Origin: Rhinolophus ferrumequinum | Lineage: Eukaryota > Chordata > Mammalia > Chiroptera > Rhinolophidae | Assembly: GCF_004115265.2 (NCBI RefSeq) | Contig: NC_046305.1 | Coordinates: 28,336,687-28,400,686 of the forward strand | Direction of reading: 5' to 3' | Length of the DNA stretch: 64,000 nucleotides | Shown here: piece after piece, positions 55,000-64,000 of the stretch | How positions within the stretch are numbered: position 1 is the first letter of the stretch | Layout: the number at the start of each line of letters is the position of its first letter | The notes under the pieces: model-generated | The model's input: the letters and a program-made list of their open reading frames with translations, nothing else | Database searches by the model: none | Told to the model about the DNA's origin: nothing | Translations under genes and position numbers: made by a program

Positions 55000-56030
55000 C
55001 TTATTTTTATCTTTACTACACTCTGTCTTCCCAAACACCAGTTGAGTTTAGCTCTCCATGTATTTGTGTTTTTCTTACTCTTATTACGCTTTTAAATTTT
55101 CTTTAATAAATACTATGTGTCACATACGCTAAATCTGGAGTGTAATTTGTTTGGGTTCGGTTGTAAGTAGAAGGTCTTCATACTGTATTTTCTATCTCAC
55201 TAATATTTAGGGATACATATAGATTTTTTTAAATTCATATTCTTCATCACATTATTCTGAGATAAGAAAATAAAAAATTGATATCTTGTACCCTGTACGT
55301 CTGAACTCTTTGCTTCTAGAATTTTGTTGTTGTTCTTGCTGCCATTGCTTTGCTTTTGTTGACTTCCTTGGATTTTTTTTAGGTGTATAATCATGTCATT
55401 TACCAAAAAAATAGGTTTTTTGTTTTCTAGTTTGCTTTTTTATTTAGACCATTTAAATACAAACATCTTATTCAGGATTTCAAATGTCGTTATCTCTTTT
55501 GTTATAGTTTATTGTTATTAGTTTTCTAGATTTAGCTTATCCCTTCCTCTCTTCTCTGAACATGATTACATTTTCTTATATGCATTTCCCTTTAACATTT
55601 AAATTAGGAATAGATGTTGAATTTTACTGATGATTATTTAATCATTTTTGTAGTGAATGCTAGTTGTCAGTTTTCTGTATAATGTACTATTCTTGCCTTC
55701 CACTGTTTGGTGGTAGTCAAGTTATTATACATACTTTTTAATTAAATTCTATCAAAATCACATTTGTCTCATAAAATAGGCAGGGCAATATGAAATTATT
55801 GTCTATATTCTAATACAGTTAAAATACTATAAAGATGTTCTTTGAGGAATTTGGAAAAAATTCTCCACTGAAGTCAGTAGAGCCAAGGATGTTTCTGAAA
55901 GCCTCATTTTTTATTAAATATCTTCCTTTGGTATTGATCTAATTATTTCCCTATTTTTTTCTGTATTCTTAGCATTATGAATATTTAGCTTGTCATCTGT
56001 CTCTGATGAATCATCACATTTATTATTCAG
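55000..56030 (-). mobile_element. Old L1 ORF2 debris
   Basis: 'gtgtataatcatgtcattt' and 'caatatgaaattattgtct' style antisense L1 sequence, strongly diverged. Confidence 0.5.
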
Positions 56031-56384
56031 TGAATAAAAGGAAAATGCCATAGAAGTATTTCTGCCCAGGCCAGAGGTTGGCCTGAACTAACATTACATC
56101 TAGTAGTAAGATTCTCTCGGCTTTTCACTAAGATCCTCTAGCAGATTGATGAATGTCTTTGTATCTTTTTTTAACTCCCTACTGCATCTTTAAGAGAATG
56201 TCCTTTCCCTTTCTCTGGTTCTAATCACAGAATGTATCTAGCTCCCACTGCTCAAAGGATCATTATCCACAATTCCTGGCTCCCTTTGCAGCCTCCCCAG
56301 TTCACTGAACCATAGGGCTGATCAGGCTCCCTCCATGCCCACAGGTTTCCTGTCCCTGCAGCTCCAGATGAGGGTGGCATTGTG

Positions 56385-56600
56385 GTTAAGATGGCTGACC
56401 CTAGAGCCAGACTGGTCAAGATTTGAATCCTGATCTGGATGCTTACCACTCCTGAAACTTTGAATCCATAATTTAATCTTTCTGAGCCTTAGTTTTATGA
56501 TCTGTAAATTAAAGATAACAATAGTCTCTGTCTTATTGGATTATGAGGATTTTGAGGATTATTTCAGTCATATCACCAAGTAAGGAAGCCAGGCCTGTGG
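56385..56600 (+). repeat. MIR SINE
   Basis: 'ctagagccagactggtcaag', 'tttgaatcctgatctggat' and 'cttactgagccttag'-like pattern ('tctgagccttagttttatg'). Confidence 0.75.
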
Positions 56601-56965
56601 GAAACATGTTCCTGGCAGAGAGACTATCAAGACAAAAGGCCCTGAGATAGGATTAAATGAGACTGTACAAATAAAAGTTTGGCATAGTTATGGCACAAAG
56701 TGAGCTGCCATTAATGCTCTCATAACTACTGCTATAATCACCATCACAATGCTGTTAGAGTTGTGACAAAGGGGCTAAGAACTGACTTCTGACTGCAACT
56801 CCAAGATCATGGCATAGGGTTGTAAGTGTTTGTATCTTCCTCTCTTCCATTTCTATGCACCACTGGAGGAATGCACACCACACATCCATCCCTCCTTCTC
56901 CAGCACACAAAGGTCCCTCCTTCCTGCCTATCACACTCTGTCCATGAAGGTTTCTGAAGTTTCTT

Positions 56966-57090
56966 ACTTGCTTTGTTTATTTAGGTCTCTCTCTACAGGG
57001 CATTCCCAATGCCTTCTAAGCCAGCCTTAGAGAATGGGCAGAGCTGCTTGCAGAGCAGAAAGAAGTGTTAGGTTCGGAGGAGCGGGTAAG
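56966..57090 (+). repeat. Duplicated exon-like cassette, copy 1
   Basis: 125 bp that recurs at 58096-58220 with over 90% identity by eye. On the plus strand it reads as pyrimidine tract plus ACAG, then about 85 bp, then GTAAG, i.e. the outline of an exon with both splice signals. This copy lies outside the predicted ATP1A2 3' UTR. Confidence 0.8.
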
Positions 57091-57595
57091 TCTCAAGAAT
57101 TGCATCTACTTTTCCCTCCATCCCCCAAAGACAGCACCCAGAACAGGGCTCTGCACACATCATAGACTGTTAATTGGGGCTGACAGTTGGGGCCCCTCAG
57201 CCCACCATCTCTTTATCCCACACCCTCAGATTGAGAATGGCCTGATTTTTGTCTGAAAAAGAAAAGGCAGAAGTGGCTTAAATAGACTCATAGGCCCTTC
57301 CCTGTCCTGGACAACCCCTCAGGGTGGGTTCAACCATGAGGAAGGAGGCCGTACTATATTTTATTCTAGATCATTTTGCAACCTAACTTCTTCTCCTCTA
57401 GCTTTCTACACTGACATCATCTGCTCCCAAATTATTTCCCTCCTATCCTGATTTTTTGGCCTCTTTGTTGTTTCCTCTACAAACCAAGTTCTGCCTCAGC
57501 ACATATTTCAATACCACAGTTTGGGAGGGAAGAAAGTTTTAAGTATAGAAATCTGAATTATGGAAGGAATTTCTTTTTTAATAAAGAAATGCAAC

Positions 57596-57601
57596 TTTAT
57601 T
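57596..57601 (-). terminator. ATP1A2: Candidate ATP1A2 poly(A) signal
   Basis: AATAAA on the minus strand, followed by GTTGCATTTCTTTATT, about 1.96 kb below the stop codon. The human 3' UTR is of similar length. It is the best candidate seen, not proven. Confidence 0.5.
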
Positions 57602-59560
57602 ATTTTCAAGTACATATGTAGTGTCTCAAACTAATGTTTTACAAAAGGTCACCAAGTGAAAGTCTTGCAGATGTTTCTTTAACAAATACATACAAATTGA
57701 TAATAATTAGCCCATACACTCACTACTTCTAAATGGAGATTCCTAAAATGCCTGAAAAGTATTGTTTTATGTAGACTAAATATGCCACCCTTAGAAATGT
57801 TGTTTATGCTCTTAATTTACTAAACAAATGCCATTTTTACTGATTGTGCAAAGATAAACTTTTGTCCACAGTCAATAAATCTCAAATTAATAAGGCCCAA
57901 ATTACTATGATTTTCCACTTAGTTTTCCAAGCCCAAGGCCATGACTCACTTATTTCAAGGTACTTCTGATAAAATAGAATTCAGGGTAATGAAGTAACAG
58001 ACCTTGGGAGGTGGCTTAGGGGCCTGACCTAACATTTATCTTTTGTGCTTCCTTGCTTTCTGCCTTAGGTCTTCCATTTTCCTTAGGTGTCTCTAACTTG
58101 CTTTGTTTACCTAGATCTCTCTCTGCAGGACATTCCCAATGCCTTCTAAGCCAGCCTTAGAGAATGGGCAGAGCTGCCTGCAGAGCAGAAAGAAGGGTTA
58201 GGTTCAGAGGAGGGGGTAAGGGAAGGAAAAGTATCTCCCATAGGAACCAGAAACCAACTGACCATCTCAGGGAAAGTGGTTACAATGAACATCAACGTGA
58301 AGGGCATTTGCCTGGGAGGGACAGCCCTGCTGACTGAGAGGTCAAAGGCAGGTCTCCTAATGCTTTCCCTCTTGTCCAGAGGTTCTGACCACATTCATGA
58401 GCTAAGCTGATTCTGCATGTCCCTGGAAGACAGGAAGGTTCTGGGAACATCTCCACCTCACTTCCAACTTTTGGCCAGGGAACTCCTGGTTTGGCAGTGC
58501 CTAGGAATGAGGCAGATTCATTAGCGTGGGCATGAATGGGGAGATAGGAGGGGCAGGGAATGAACTGGTGGTAGCTATCCCTCTTGGAACAACGTGGAAT
58601 TTCTAAATTCTTAGCATTCTAAATGGTGAGTGTTACCAAGCATGTATGATTGAGAGAGTTGGAGCATCTGTAACATCTGGGCCTCATGGACAAAACAGAC
58701 CACAAAGCAAGGGTCAATGGGAACTTTGTGGCACATGAATGTGAGATCTCAGCGAAGCTCTCCAGATTGCCTTCTTGTCCTGCCTCTGCTGCTACTCTGA
58801 TGACATTTGAATTTGGTTTGCAGGCAGGGCACTCTAAATGAGCAGAACACAGAGCTGGAGCCCAGATTTCTATCTGGAGACTCCACATGTCAAATGCTGT
58901 GTCATTGACACTCACTCTCCTTTCTTGTCTCACCTCCTCCGCCATATCCCAACCCCCCGACCTATCTGTCCAGCTCTCCGCTAGAGGTTCATAACTAGCT
59001 TTGACTAGGAGATAAGCCAGTGTCTCCAACCAGCTTCCCTTTCTGGCCTCACCAGGAGGAACCATTTGTAATTTCCAGGTTGGAGAGGGAAGCAGGGGAC
59101 AGAGTTGGGCAGGAAGCAAACCAAGGGTGAAGGTGGGAAGTGGGATGAGGCTGGAGAGATAGACATTGGTGATCTGAGATACTTTCCCTCCTTCCGGTTA
59201 GACAGGTCCCTGCCTTTGGGTGTTAATCTGTTCTAGTGGGAGGTGGGGGTGAAGGGAAAGGGAATGGGGAAGGCTAGGGTGACCTTCAATTCCTCATAAA
59301 AATAGACAACATAGTAGAGTGGGGTGGAGCAGGATCTGGAGAGGGGCCTAATTTGATGGCTTAGAGTAACGTCTCTGGGGCAATCATGCCAAGCTTATTT
59401 ACCCACTCCTCCCAACTTAGCCTGCTGAGTTACCTCATTCTCTCTCTCCAAATCTTCCCCTAAAAACTACTCCAGTTTTTTCACCCCTCCCCATCACCAT
59501 CCCCGTAACACTTCCAGGGCACCCCATCTTTCCCATGCCTGGTTCTTCTTTCCAACCGGC
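57602..59560 (-). other. ATP1A2: Predicted ATP1A2 3' UTR
   Basis: Sequence from the TGA stop to the candidate poly(A) signal, unspliced in the last exon. It holds no recognisable repeat except cassette copy 2. Confidence 0.5.
58096..58220 (+). repeat. Duplicated exon-like cassette, copy 2
   Basis: Second copy, spaced 1130 bp from the first. TCTCTCTCTGCAG precedes and GGGGTAAGG follows a core beginning ACATTCCCAATGCC. This copy lies antisense within the predicted ATP1A2 3' UTR. Confidence 0.8.

Positions 59561-64000
<4,440 letters not shown>

Overview
This is mammalian nuclear DNA from the calsequestrin-1 / Na,K-ATPase alpha-subunit locus (human 1q23.2 order ATP1A2-ATP1A4-CASQ1). All three genes lie on the minus strand, so the window is read right to left. 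Bat-style tRNA-derived SINEs (Ves/Rhin type), mariner copies, palindromic MITEs, a full-length L1 and several ORF1-only LINEs (HAL1 type) suggest a bat. A relatively young L1 argues against a fruit bat. The species call is inference.

Layout. 780-7614: CASQ1 exons 9 to 1, with clean splice sites and an open frame; the last exons lie beyond the left edge. 7615-11443: spacer with the CASQ1 promoter side and one muscle-type (MEF2) site. 11444-38854: ATP1A4, the sperm Na,K-ATPase alpha-4 gene. Seventeen of its 22 exons can still be recognised, but it is a wreck: reading-frame indels in six exons, a lost splice donor at exon 5, and no trace of exons 3, 4, 13, 14 and 15. 38855-57595: repeat-rich spacer with a mariner split by a HAL1 that itself took in two solo LTRs and a SINE, a 6.4 kb L1, another HAL1 and older L1 debris. 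57596-64000: 3' UTR and the last six coding exons (18, partial, to 23) of ATP1A2, intact.

The normal lengths of all fully contained CASQ1 and ATP1A2 exons act as an internal control: ATP1A4 damage is not explained by poor sequence quality. The main result is therefore the apparent loss of ATP1A4 as a unitary pseudogene between two intact neighbours. A second unexplained item is a duplicated 125 bp exon-like cassette near the ATP1A2 3' end.

Functionally, CASQ1 stores calcium in the sarcoplasmic reticulum of fast muscle, and ATP1A2 is the muscle and glial sodium pump alpha-2 subunit. ATP1A4 would normally serve sperm motility, a job that here must be lost or taken over by another alpha subunit, probably alpha-1.
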